In this document: piece after piece, positions 1 to 11,545 of the stretch | How the letters are laid out: each line of letters opens with the position of its first letter | Position numbering within the stretch: position 1 is the first letter of the stretch | NCBI GenBank assembly: GCA_030144725.1 | Contig: JASKMD010000007.1 | Span: 8,543,568 to 8,607,567 of the forward strand | DNA: 64,000 nucleotides | Source of the DNA: Haematococcus lacustris | Lineage: Eukaryota; Chlorophyta; Chlorophyceae; Chlamydomonadales; Haematococcaceae | Direction: 5' to 3' | Translations under genes and position numbers: made by a program | Notes under the pieces: model-generated | The model's database searches: none | What the model was told of the DNA's origin: nothing | Seen by the model: only the letters and a program-made list of their open reading frames with translations

Positions 1-123
1 CACAGATACTGGGTCAGCGTACATCAAGTCCGCAGGCTCGGTAGGGTCGCATACCCGGCAACATGCCCGATCAGCTCAGCGTGTGGCTGAGCGCAGCCGC
101 TTTCCGACGCTTCAATCCGCGTG

Positions 124-275
124 TAAATCCGTGCAGAAATGAGCCCGGAAAAGCCGTTGTCCCTTACCGTGAGGGGGGTTGGTGGTTCAATGGGAGGGGT
201 GACCAGGTCACCCCCGCCATTGGCTGCACCCCCATGGCTCAAGACATCACATCTAACTCATTTCTGCACGGATGA
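124..275. repeat. Fold-back (hairpin) repeat
   Basis: Two arms of 16 bp (ATCCGTGCAGAAATGA at about 124-140 and its reverse complement at about 259-274) enclose a second, imperfect internal inverted repeat around 188-219. The whole block can fold on itself like a small MITE or foldback element. No coding potential is recognised inside it, and no clear target-site duplication was found. Confidence 0.5.
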
Positions 276-839
276 GGTCGCCGATTGGTGCGATGAGCTG
301 GCGATGGCCTGACTAGAGTGCAGCCAGCCCCAGCGGTTTGCCGGGTGGCTGGCCCCCAACACGCGACGTGTTCTGAAGCATCGCACACACATTCAGCGAC
401 GGCTATAGGCAGCCTGGACCCAGAGCGGCGTGAATGGCGCAACCTGAATGGACATGCCAACTTTTCAAGTTAGCGCGCATCAGTGTTGCAACGTCCTAGC
501 ACGAATCGAGACCCTCTCCTAAGCTCACCTGCTGCTTCCCGGGCTGCTTCCTTGCCCCCAATTCTAAAGTGTCACCTTTGGTCGTCAAAACACGCCCCGG
601 CAGGTCGACGGCATCGCGGGTTGGGAGCGTGACCGCAGCGGCTGATTGTTGCTAAAAACAGGTACAGTCTACAAGTGGCTGCTACTTCTTGGTTGCACAG
701 GATGGTTACCGCATTGGTGCCTGTGGCTTCTGAGCAACCACGAAAGGCAAGAATTTGTGAGAAATATGCAGACACCGCTGTAAAACTTTGAAAGACCTGT
801 CGGACTTTATCAGGGGTGCAGCCAATGGCGGGGGTGACC
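206..839. repeat. 27-bp perfect inverted repeats, 580 bp apart
   Basis: Positions 206-232 are the exact reverse complement of 813-839. The left arm overlaps the fold-back block at 124-275. The intervening 580 bp has no gene I recognise. The arms could be copies of one short repeat in opposite orientation or ends of a non-autonomous element. Confidence 0.55.
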
Positions 840-1548
840 CATAGCATCCTGCTGTGTATCTTCTAAGTTTGCGGGAGTGTGATCACCGGTTAGCATGGCA
901 GTGATCACCGAGGCGGGGAGTAAAAGACGTGCCCCTACTGACGACACCGAGTAGGTTTTTCACCAGCCAGACTGGCAATGCCCAGCGCCCTGTGGTCCGC
1001 CGTCGCTACAGGCAGCTACCAGGTGATACATGTCAAGACTTGCTCAGCCCTACTGCGCGTTCACAATGGAGCCCTGCAGCAGGCTCACGATTGAGCGTGC
1101 CGCCTGATGCGATGCCTGTGCTTGACCCTCACTAGGCCCTACATTGGAGTGGACCATCAGGGAGCAACCATTACATCAGACCAACAAAACTCATTCAACA
1201 AGGAACAACATGTTGGGCTGTGGGTAATCTCACTCCGCTACAATATTGAAGCATCCTCGGTCGCACCCTTGATGAACACAAACCCCAAGTCGATGGCACG
1301 TTCCTGGGGCAAACCCCCTGACCACTGGGCACATCATCAAAACTAACAGCTTTACGCTTACATGGCTACCAGCCCGTTGCACTAGCAAACACTAGTGAAC
1401 TAGCTAGGAGCCCTAGAGTGCGCCATGGCTCTAGGGCTCGGGTAGGGATGGACGCTCCACGAGGAAGCTCCATTGTGGCTGCAGGTTTATTGATCGCTGC
1501 TGCTTTTGGCGATACCTGCAAGCACATAGGGCCACGACATATGCTTAG

Positions 1549-1640
1549 TGTGCGGGGCTATGTGCGGGGCTGTGTGCGGGGCTATGTGCGGGGCGGGGCA
1601 ACAAGTGCTATGTGCGGGGCTGTGTGTTGGAATGCGCACG
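1549..1640. repeat. 12-bp minisatellite (GTGCGGGGCTAT/G)
   Basis: Tandem copies of a 12-bp unit, GTGCGGGGCTAT or GTGCGGGGCTGT, lie inside the deleted family F element. All apparent reading frames here are repeat shadows. Confidence 0.8.
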
Positions 1641-1784
1641 GTGTGTTGGACAACAAGTGCAAGGGGCTTACCTTTCAGAGAGGCCTGGCCGTTTGCCATT
1701 CTACGGGGCCGTGTACCATTGTTTACGAATTGCGCGGTCACGAATTAGCGCGTCGATCTGCGAACACAAGCACAAGCAATGGTT

Positions 1785-1918
1785 GTGGGGCTGCTATAGT
1801 GCGAGGCTGCTGCTATAGTGCGGGGCTGCTATAGTAATCAGCTGCTATAGTGCGGGGCTGCTATTGTGCGGGGCTGCTATAGTGCGGGGCTGCTGCTATA
1901 GTGCGGGGCTGCTGCTTT
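1785..1918. repeat. Minisatellite (GCTGCTATAGTGCGGG)
   Basis: Degenerate tandem copies of a unit containing GCTGCTATAGTGCGGG share their core with the repeat at 1549-1640. They separate the 3' tail from the 5' end of the family F element. Confidence 0.75.
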
Positions 1919-2409
1919 GAGACGGTGCTTACCTTAACCCGCGGTGGCAGCTTGGGGCCCGAGCAGTAATCAGAGCAGGCCGCCACGCCTGCTCCAAATA
2001 AGATGGCAATCTGTGGCAAACGGAGCCTTTTCATAGTGTCCGCTGTCACACTGTGCGCTGTCCTTTGACAGCCGTTGCATTTGCTGACGCGTCCTTAGCT
2101 ACTAGTTAGGTCCTGACGGATGGGTCCTGAGAGGGGAGACCTCAGCGGAGACCTCAGCGGAGTCATCAGCGGAGAAAGCTTACAGTGCGGCGTAGCGGAG
2201 CGAGACAAAAGGCGCTCAGTGGCGTAATCTGGAATGGATTGGATGCGCTGGTGGGTGATGCTTCCAGGCTGGTGGGTCCAACCATTACATCAGTCTGGCA
2301 CACAGCACTGAAGCACAAGGCTTAGACCGATGGTCAACGCCAGTCACCAGTCAAGGTGCAACGACCAACAGCTATGCACGCCGACTTCACCCATCATCCT
2401 CCAAATCCC

Positions 2410-5400
2410 TCATTTCTCACCCCATGCATCATTCAGAGCCCCAAACTTCTTAGCTAGCTTGGCCCCTCCACTCTGGGACCAAGCACTCTTCCCTCCACCG
2501 CCAGCAGGGGGGAGACCTGCCTGAGCTGCCAGCACCTGGCGTGCAGTGCCGGCACCCATCCCAATTGAGATCCTTGTCCCGCTGTTCTTTTTCCCGGCAG
2601 CCTTCCCAGAGGTGCTGGCAGTGCTGCTACTAGGGCCGCTCTCACCCGTGCTGGTGGTGGTAGTGGTGTTGTTGCTGCTGCTGTTGACAGGCTGGCTTCC
2701 AGTTGCTGGTTGTGATTGGGAGGGCCTGGCGCTTGTTGGAGGGCCTAGTGCAGGGAAGGCTTCTGCTGGCTGCTGGGCGGCTTGCCTACTGCAGGGTGCC
2801 GCACAGACCTCGCAGCTGGCCGCGCCAGGAGCATTGACCAGCGTGCACCTAGACAGGGGTGCGGGCAGTACAGTGGTGTGGCAGGGGAGCCAGGTCCATG
2901 GGCGGGTAGGCAGGCAGGAGGGCAGGCAGGAGGACAGGCAAGAGGACAGGCAGGCACCAAGGCAACATCCCAGCCTGGAGCTTTCAACAATGCTTGCCTA
3001 CCATGATTCCGCCACAGCACCCTGAAGTCACAATTGCTGAACACATGCCAGAGTGGCTGGTGCCCATGGCACTACCGAATACTGACCCTTGGTCATTCCT
3101 AAAAACATTGTCTGTAGTGCATGGACTGCAGACCAGTTTTATTCGCCTTATCTATAGCGATCGCTATAAAAAGCGACGTTTCAGGGGTCATATTGCACTA
3201 TGAAATGGTCGCCTTTCGAGCTTCACTACCTCACACTGCGCTATGAAAACTGCATGAGCGATGTTTTGAAGTAAGGTCGAGCTATAAAATCAGGGGTATA
3301 AACCCATGCCATGTCACTTTGAGCTAGAGATCATGCATCCGGGCGAAACAAAAAAAAAACACTGCTGCAGACTGGGCATGTGCAGATGTGTCAGCGTGTG
3401 TGTGTGTAGGTGTGTGTCAGGGGCCATACCTGGGACACTTCCAGCTGGCGGAGGCCGCCACTGCCTGGGCTGCCGCCAAGGCTGCCTCAGGCGGAACCCA
3501 GCCCTTCACTGACTCCGGACGGGCTGCGTTTGCAAGCGGTGATGCCAAGTACTCCTTGTGCGCAGCAAGCAGTGCGTCCCTCCGCTCTGGCAGAGGACAC
3601 AGCGTTGCCAGCTCAGCCGTCAAGCCAAGCAAGCCCAAGTCCAGGAGCCGGTCGTGGTAGGTGCTTGCGGACACCCCGCCGCGCATGAAGGCGCTGCTCT
3701 CTGCCTTGAAGCTTGCAAACAGGGAATCGTCGGCCAGCTGCGCTTGAATTTTTTCTATAAGTGCCTTGTTGGCAGCTTTGAGGCTGCTGCTGACGCCGCC
3801 AAGCGCAACCGATGCCACGCTAGCAGCAGATAAATCCGGCTGGTTGAGATTTGCTGCTCTGTCTGCGCTGCCTGGGCTGTGCGGCACCTTGCTGTTCTTG
3901 CTGGAGGCGGGCAGGGCAGCAGAGACCGGCCGCTGAGATGGTGAGGGATTGGCCTGCTGAGATGCTCTGCTGCTGGAGGCAGTGCTGGGCCTGCAAGTAG
4001 CACGACAGGGTGGTCTTACAGCCTGAGGCTATGGTGCATATGCCCCTGCTTGCTTGAGCTTTGTTGATAGTATGCTCTCTCTGTTTGCATGGGTCCCAGC
4101 AGACCTTTCATGATGATGGCTTATGCTGCTGGAGCCGTCAGCCATCAGGCTAGTTAACCAGCACAAACCTCTCCATGTGCACAGCGCTCACCTGGGTGTG
4201 CTGGCTTGCCCTCCTGTGGAGGCCTTGGATGCTACAGCGAGTTGGCCAAGACTGGGGAAGTCGTCTGGCTTCAAGGGTGCTGGCTGGCTGCTGAGCTGCG
4301 TGTAGGCTGGAGCCTCCCCTGTGCCACTGCTGGCTTGCGAGCCCCGCACTGCTGCCAGGGTGTACCTGGGTGGGGCAGGCGGGGGAGGGGGAAGGCCAGC
4401 CCCGGCACTGTCTGTGCCGGGCTGCAGGCTGGGGAAGTCGTCTGGCGTGACCGCGGGCGGACCGCGGGAGCTGTTGCCGGTGAGTGTCGCTGAGGTGCCG
4501 GTCGCAGACAAAATCGCCGACATGGAGGTGGGGGCGCGCGTCGTCGTACCGCCCGTTGCACTGGCCGCGCCCGATGCTAAGCTGGGGAAGGCTGAGGAGT
4601 AAGGTGGCGCGGGAGCGTCTCCTGAGGCAGCGCTCGCCAGCCCACCGGCAGGTCCTGACAGGCTCGAGGCGGTGGTTGAGGTAGTTGAAGTGGTTGACTC
4701 AGCTCGCTGCAACGCCGATGACGGGCCAGGGCCGCTGCTGCCGTTGAGGGGAGTATCAAGAGTGGGGGTTGTGCGCGAACCACTGGGCCTGCCTGCCGGC
4801 CGTGCCGGGACGGACATCCAGCCGTCAGGTCCAGGCCCGGCTGCCGCGGCATCTTGCTGGCGCTGACTTGGGCCAGGCAGGTCGTCACTGCGAGGTGGCT
4901 GTGCCGCTGCGCTGGAGTTCTGGCTAGGCGTTGCCCTGCTGATAATGCGGACTGGGCGGTTGGCAAGGCGCAACTGCTCCGCAATGGACGCTGCTGAACC
5001 CTGCCGCAACTTTTTCTTTGCTGATTTGCTCATGCTGGGCAGGGACGGAAAGTGGTCTGTAGACAAACCTCTGGAGGAGGAAGAGGGCGTGGAGGCCGCC
5101 CCTGACCCTGCGGGCAGCAGTGTGCCAGGCGCTTGCCCTTACACACCCTTCTCCCCACACATAGTCCACACTCTCCTCAGCTTGCAACCGGGCTGTTGCA
5201 GCGCCTAGCGTGGCTGTGCGCTTGTATCGTAGCCCAGGCCAACCCACCCCCTAGCACCAGCAGTATATGCTGATGTTTCGCTGGCTCAGCTTGGTCCCAG
5301 GGATGTGCACAGCTGCTGCAGCACCAGCTTGCCACCAGCCTCACGTGCGCATCACGTGGTGCATCAAGTCACCACGCATTTCCCCAACCCTTCAACACAC

Positions 5401-8400
5401 ATCCACAACCACACTCACACCCTGGGCCCCTCACACCATGTCAGACAGCCCTCCCTGTGTAGAGGCGACCATCCATGACCCAGCAAGGCAGGCGGTGCTG
5501 AGGCTGACACGCACCGCTGGTACTGGCCACAGCGCCTGGCCCCCACCAGCCAGGGGCCGGACCGCCCACACCGCCGCTGGTGCTGGCCATGGAGGGGAAC
5601 TCGTCAGCCCGGAAGGTCACACTGGTCACGGCCTCAGTGTCGGTGCGGTAAGCCCCCTCCCGCTCTGAGCCTGAGCCCTGCAGTGACGGCAGGCTGGGCA
5701 GTGCTGCTGGCTGGGCAGTGCTGCCGGCTGGGCAGAGCAGGAGATGCAGACAAGGGGTGAAGCTGTGCCGCCAAAGGCATGACAGAAAAGGGGGGAGGCT
5801 GGAGAGCAGCTCATGCTACCACTGCCTGCCCCACTGCCCTCCACAAGGGGACAAGCTGATGTACTCATCACGTGTATATGTCACTTGCTCTCCTCTTCTC
5901 TTCTCCCCCCCTGCACTTCCCTCCCCTTGCCCTCCCTTGCACCTCCTTTTGCGTCAGCTGCAGCCGCAGCTTCCCACTCCCCTTCCCCACACAAACTCAT
6001 GCCTGCATTTCCTTCTCCACCATCTCCCCTCCACTGCGCCCTGCCCTGCCCTGCCCTGCCCTGCCCATGCATATTGTATCCTCCCACCCCCTCTTGCCAC
6101 ACCACCACCCTCGCACTGACCTGCATGGTGCCCTCAGAGCGGCTGTGGCGCATGAGCCCAGTGAGGCCCCCTGGGCCCTGACGCCTGCCATGGCGTGAGC
6201 TCACATTGTCTCCACCCCCAATCACTACGCCTGGTCGGGTCAGGTCAAGCATAGCATCGGGCACTGGGGCTGCACCTGCACCGCCAGGCAGGTTAAGGCA
6301 GCCTGGTCAAGCTGTAGAACATAGGCGTGAAGCACATAGCGTCTAGCACATAGACATAGGAAGGCACATGACGGGCCAAGTTTGGGCCTGGCCTGCACCC
6401 GCGAGCTGTAGTGGCAAGGGGTGGCTGGTAGGCCTGTCATGGCTGGCAAATCGCTGCTACTGAGCAAAGCCACGTGATGTCTGCTGCTCACTGGCCCATT
6501 CCCACACGCCCTGCTCTCCTCTCTGCCACGCTTCCACCCTCCCACCAGGCCACACCTTGTCCTTCTCTGAACTGCAAGGGGATGGGGAGGGCGTTAGCCT
6601 CACGCCGCTGCGCTTTGCTCATCTTCAGCTCGTCCCCATGCTCCCCGGCCATGTGCCGCTTCAGGTCTTGCTCAGAGGCAAACACCACAAACTTCTTGTC
6701 CAGGCAGCCGGGGTGAGGGCACAAGTGGTGGTCCTTGCGGAAATGGTCTGCAACGGTAGCAGCAGGGGTGGGGATGGGAGGGGGTGGGGTGGGGCCATGC
6801 GGAGAGGGAGGTGTTTGGAGGTGCAGGAAGAGGGGAGAGGATGCGGCGGGTGGGGAGGGTGGCCCAGGCAGGCTGGCCTCTGTTAGGATGGTCGGATGAT
6901 TCAGGCTTCCCAGTCCATGGTCACCCAACGAGTGTGCACCAAGTTCTGCAATTGAGGTGACAGTCTCTGCTTGCCCACTCCTCCATCCAGCTTCTGCTCA
7001 GCTGCTGTGTGTTGCCGCCCCCCTGCTCCTCACCCTCCAGCTCCCTGTAGTGACGGTAGTACACGTATGTGCCTGGCTGGAGGCGGCGGCACAGGAAGCA
7101 GTGCTCATGAGCGCTTTCCATGTGCTTGTACAGCTCAGCGCTGTCATAGAAGCGTTGGCGGCAGAACTTGCACACTGGGTGGCCCTGACAGGAGAAGCAG
7201 CAGCAGCAGCAGCAAGGGGAAGTAAGAGGGGTGCAGCGCCAGTTGACACACTTAGGATGCAGCTGGGCAGCAGCAGCTGCAGAGTGGCCCTGTTGCAGCT
7301 GCACCTGCTGTGACCACTCTCGCCAGCCCCACGAGCCACTCATGAAGTGGTGCTGCTGTCACTGCCCAGGGCATCTGCTTCTGCTATTGGCAGCACCCCT
7401 GCTGCCGCTACCACTGCCGCTGGTTTGTTGCTTGTAGGGCTGCTACTTTAAGCCCAAGTTCATATGACCTGGTACAGAATACGCAGCAGCTGCACTGACA
7501 TGACTCTGTGATGGTGAGTGCGCTGGGCACCATCCCTCCACCTGCTTGCTGCGCAACACAAGACCTGCTCAGTCCAGGCCAGTGCTGTGAAGCGCCACTG
7601 CTGCTGCTGCTATCGCCCTCTGCCTGCTGCCCCTAGCCATCCATGTGCCATTGACTGACCTTGAAGCCGCTCTCTGCCAAAGGCCCTGTCTCATCGCCTG
7701 ACCTCAGGTGCCGGTCCAGCTCTGCCTTGTCGTAGGTCAGCTGCTCACACAAGAACACCTGAGGGGAGGGAGGCCAGGCAAGCAGGCAGGTGGGGAGGGA
7801 CGCTGGACCGGGGGCAGGCAGCCACACATACAGACTGTGAGGGCACACAAGGCCCTTGGGGGAAGAGGCTGGATAGATAGCAAATAGAAGGCAAGACTTG
7901 TGCGCAACACCGCTTGTAATCAGCAGCGAGCTGGTCTGTTGGCTGATTGTATCCCTGCATGGCTGCCTTCCTATTCCGTCTAGCTGCCTGCAGTCCTCCA
8001 GGTAGCATCTGATTGGGACTAGTCAGCCAGCAGGCCCTCCGCCCCACTGCCCTCACGTCTCCCGTCAACAGACCAGACCAGCAGGCCTGCCCATGCACCT
8101 TCAACCTGGCCGTCCATTGCCCTGCCCACTTGCCTCCTTGACTGCAAACCTCTGATCTGCCTGCATGCCTGTCTGCTGCTGCCAGCAGCAGAGCCTGACC
8201 CCACCTTGCGGCCCGCCACACAGATGTCACATAACTGGCGACCGCAGTTGGTGGCCAGCCACTTGCGCACAGCAGGCACTGTTGTGAAGGAGGGGACCGG
8301 GCGGCCCAGCTCCTTGCACTTGTCCACCATAAGAGGGTGGGTGTAACCACACAGGGATCTGCATGGTGCCGCATGGAGAATGTAACACATTTCGATGACT

Positions 8401-9323
8401 GCCAGTGCGCTGCAGACCTCACATCACAGTATGGGGATGTCAAGTCTGGAGAACAAGGACAGTGGCAGCCCATGGTTGTGTTGCGTGCACCCATGCATGC
8501 ACATGCTGGCATGGAGTGGATTGACAGCACCCAGCCCAGCATGGTGCAGACAAGCAAGGCAAAGCAATCACACCAAGCTGATGGCGGGCGCAGCCCTGTC
8601 AACCTTGTGCAGCTTTAGGTGTGCCAGCTTTAGCTGTGCTGGACAATGAGCTGGCTGCCAGGCACTTCAACTAGTGCTGGGTAGCCCAGCCTTGCTGACA
8701 CTGCGGCTGCAGACTACACCAACCGTGCTGTGGATGCTGGTGCTGGTGCTGCTCATCTTTAGAAATTGTCACAAATCATGTTGATCTGTCTGTGCTGTGA
8801 TGCATGGGTAGGCGGCTGGGTTCTGCTATGGAGGTTGAAGCACATCTCAGCGAGCGTTGAAGACATGTGTCGCTGATACGTTAGGATGCACGCCAACCAT
8901 GCTGCACCCAGCACTGAGCAGGTGTTCCTCACTTGATTTGCTGGTAATGGTTGGGATCATTGAAGTAGCCCTCAATGGCAGCAATGTAGTTGACTTCCCC
9001 GTTGTCAACTCGCCGCTGCAGGCAACAGACACAGCGGTGCAGGCAACGATTATGAAGATAGCATATGCACGTGCATGCAGCAGGCAACGCCTCACCTTCA
9101 GATCATCGTACTGCTCGGCTGTCAGGCGGGTCGTGAAGTCGCCCATAAACCGGGTGAAGAGAATACGCGGCTGCTCTGTCTTGCAGACCATGCATCGCGT
9201 GTCCTTCAGCACGAACCGCCAGCGCGCAACGCACTTGCTGCAGGTCTCCTTGTGGCCGCAAATGGAAACGCCCGTCCATTCTAAGGGCTCCGCGCATACA
9301 GCGCAGCAGTCGTCCACGTTCAT
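2410..9323 (-). CDS. ZNF598: ZNF598/Hel2-type RING and C2H2 zinc-finger E3 ubiquitin ligase
   Basis: Family role: senses collided ribosomes and ubiquitinates small-subunit proteins to start ribosome quality control; cytosolic. Eleven exons join with matching phases: 9096-9323, 8933-9015, 8205-8358, 7660-7758, 7034-7184, 6556-6747, 6121-6275, 5515-5677, 4192-5056, 3430-3990, 2410-2788, giving about 1009 aa. The N terminus is a RING-HC with Cys7/Cys10, Cys22/His24, Cys28/Cys31 and Cys44/Cys47. Next come the Hel2-type segment with 'CDICVAG' and the zinc fingers 'CKFCRQRFYD' and 'HHLCPHPGC'. The C-terminal half is Ser/Pro/Ala-rich with repeated 'FPSL/FPAL' motifs, as in ZNF598. The start is the ATG before NVDDCC; an earlier in-frame GTG is not a likely start. 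Length fits the family (human protein about 900 aa). Not checked against transcripts. Confidence 0.92.
3153..3168. repeat. 16-bp perfect palindrome in intron
   Basis: TATAGCGATCGCTATA is a perfect 16-bp palindrome in the last intron (2789-3429) of the ZNF598-like gene. The same intron also holds AT-rich motifs around 3180-3300 unlike the GC-rich neighbourhood. No function can be assigned. Confidence 0.6.
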
Positions 9324-11220
9324 TTGTGCCTCCTTATCTAAGCTGACTCCGGTCCGGATTGTCACCGTGGGACCGCATGGGTCACCACAGTCACTAGTGC
9401 GACACGGCCAAGCTAGTTGAAACAGCTGTGTCCAACTTCAATCTCAACCATGCTTCCAATGCTGGCCGGCACACGTTCTTGCGTAACATGTCGATGTAAA
9501 CCAGCACCCTGTCGTGACACAGCAGTAACGTAACCCTACAGTCCTCTTGTTATTACCAAACTGTGAATAAACTCAGGCTGCGAGCTCATCAGTGTAAGGC
9601 TAGCATGCTCGTTGCCCACTTTAGCTCCGCCCATCCGGTGTGTGTGTGCCTTCATTGCTTGCTCATGCTCCTATGAGTGGTTCAAAGCGGGTGCTGAGGT
9701 GAGGGTGCAACGACGACCGCTGCGCACGGCTGAGCTCTCTCGCTGACTGCCGGCAAGCCGGTACTGGTTGCGGCAGCCCAGGTTCGGGATGTCCGCGTGT
9801 TTGACGTTCCCTGGACCCTCAACACTACCGCTGCCCACCTCCACCCCAACCTCAGCCAGCACCTCCAAGAAGCCCTCCCCCAAGAAGCGGCTTAAACCAA
9901 CATCCCCCAACCCAACACCACAAAGCAGAAGGCGACCGCCACGCGCAGGGTGCTGAGTGTGTGGGCGCATGCAGCCATTAAGCGTGACTGCGTGGCCCTG
10001 CTTGCTTAAATGGCCTGCTGCGTAAGTGCTTAAGCTGTGTCAGTCATGTCAGGGATGCTGACCTTCCCCCTCACCTTACCACCACCACCATGTTAGCAGC
10101 TGGTGCTGTGGCGGGGGCGTGGCAGCGAGCGAGGACCCATTTACCTCATCTTGACATCTGCCCTCAGCTGCACTCTTCTTTCATTTCAATTTGTGACTAT
10201 CAGCACCAGAACAGGCGTACCTCACATGACTAAGTTTTCTTGGCTTGGCCCTGGCTTGCCTGCGTATCCAGCTTCACGTTTCACAGTTTACCCAGCTTTA
10301 CACTGCTACCAGCAGGTCTTCAAGGGCAAACCATTCAAAACTCCACACAGACGATTTGCAGGGAAATCAGTGGATTGCAGTGAGGATTTTCCACGCCCCC
10401 AGGCATGGAGGGTGGGGCGGTGCAGCAGCGGGCCGTTATGGGGCTTGCAGCAGAAGGCGGATGCCACCTGGCTAGCGCAGGAGCCCCTGCTGCTGCTGCG
10501 CCAATCTGGCAGGCTGAGTGGGCGGCAGCTAAGAAGACAAGCAAGAGCAGCCAAAAGGCCATTTTCAAGCCCCATAGCCTAACCCCTGTGGACCCCCTGA
10601 GCTCCGTCCATATCTGGAGCTGCAGCAGCACTGCCTCAGCTCCCGCTCTTCCGTGTCGCTCGCTTCACCTCTTCGGACTCGAGCAGCAGCTTGGCCCCTT
10701 GCGACCACACAGGGCGGGCCTGGGGCACTACGCTATTGCTGCCCAAGAACAGCTCAAACAGGCCGCGGTGAGGGCCATGGACCTGCGGCCACCATGCACA
10801 CCAAGTCAAACATCACACTGACATCATTGCCGCCGCTACCACCACTGCCGCTGCTGGAACCACAGCTCAAGCTCCTGCCACTGTTGCTGCCACTTTCGCC
10901 GCTGCTTTGTACACCTGGCCAGCTGGTGGATAGGACTGGGTGTAGGTAGACGGTCGACAGCAGCCATGCAGTCACTGCATTTTCCCATTCCTACTAACCC
11001 TCATCATGTAACATACACTTGGAAGCCAGTCCCGCTTTTTAGGGAGCTTGTGGCCAACTGGACCATTCACACTCACAGCACCCGTCCCTTAGCCTTCAGC
11101 CAGTCCTGCTTGTGAGGGAGGTTGTAGCTATCTTGTCCTCCCCGCTCACAGCAACTGTCCCTTCTGCAACCTGCCAGCCTAGTGTCAGCATGCGGAGCTC
11201 TCAGCTCTCAGCTGTCACAC
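9324..11220. other. Intergenic, no gene recognised
   Basis: This 1.9-kb stretch separates the start of the ZNF598-like gene from the stop of the chalcone-isomerase-like gene; both are on the minus strand. A Pro/Lys-rich plus-strand frame (9768-9956) and Ala/Gln-rich frames (10.4-10.95 kb) are open, but show no splice-consistent exon chain or recognisable domain. The promoter of the ZNF598-like gene should lie at its left edge. Confidence 0.5.
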
Positions 11221-11507
11221 TCACTGGATCCGCCGCTCCGGCGTCACACTGTCATAGGCCCGGCTGGCCCCGGGTCCTGTGATGGTGACGTCCAGGTCAC
11301 CCACCACACTGCCCACCATGGCTATCTCGGTGCCGCTAACCAGCTTCTTGCCCTCAAACACCTGCTGGAACTCAGCCAGCTTGGCCGTCTCGCCTGTGAC
11401 ACGCGCAGGCGCACTGAGAGAGCCTGAGGTATGGTGTGTCGGGCCCTTCACCAGCATGGCATGTTCAGCCTATGAGCTTGTGTAGTGCAGCAATGCTGAT
11501 ACGCTTG

Positions 11508-11545
<38 letters not shown>

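Larger units (their letters stand above)
1165..2293 (-). mobile_element. Family F (Fanzor-like) element, internally deleted, with 15-bp TSD
   Basis: An exact 15-bp direct repeat CAACCATTACATCAG occurs at 1165-1179 and 2279-2293. The left end (1184-1370) matches the 3' tail of the Fanzor-like copies at 40.6, 46.4 and 58.8 kb. The right end (about 1940-2190) matches the 5' part of the long copy at 45.1-45.34 kb. A first exon is open on the minus strand, with ATG at about 2034 and a GTAAGC donor near 1930. The nuclease body is missing and is replaced by simple repeats (1.55-1.92 kb). Orientation, 5' and 3' ends and TSD agree with one inserted element that later lost its middle. Confidence 0.65.

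Noticed and set aside
9671..10949. Basic and Ala-rich plus-strand frames as a gene between ZNF598 and the CHI-like gene
   Set aside because: I could not build a phase-consistent exon chain or find any domain.
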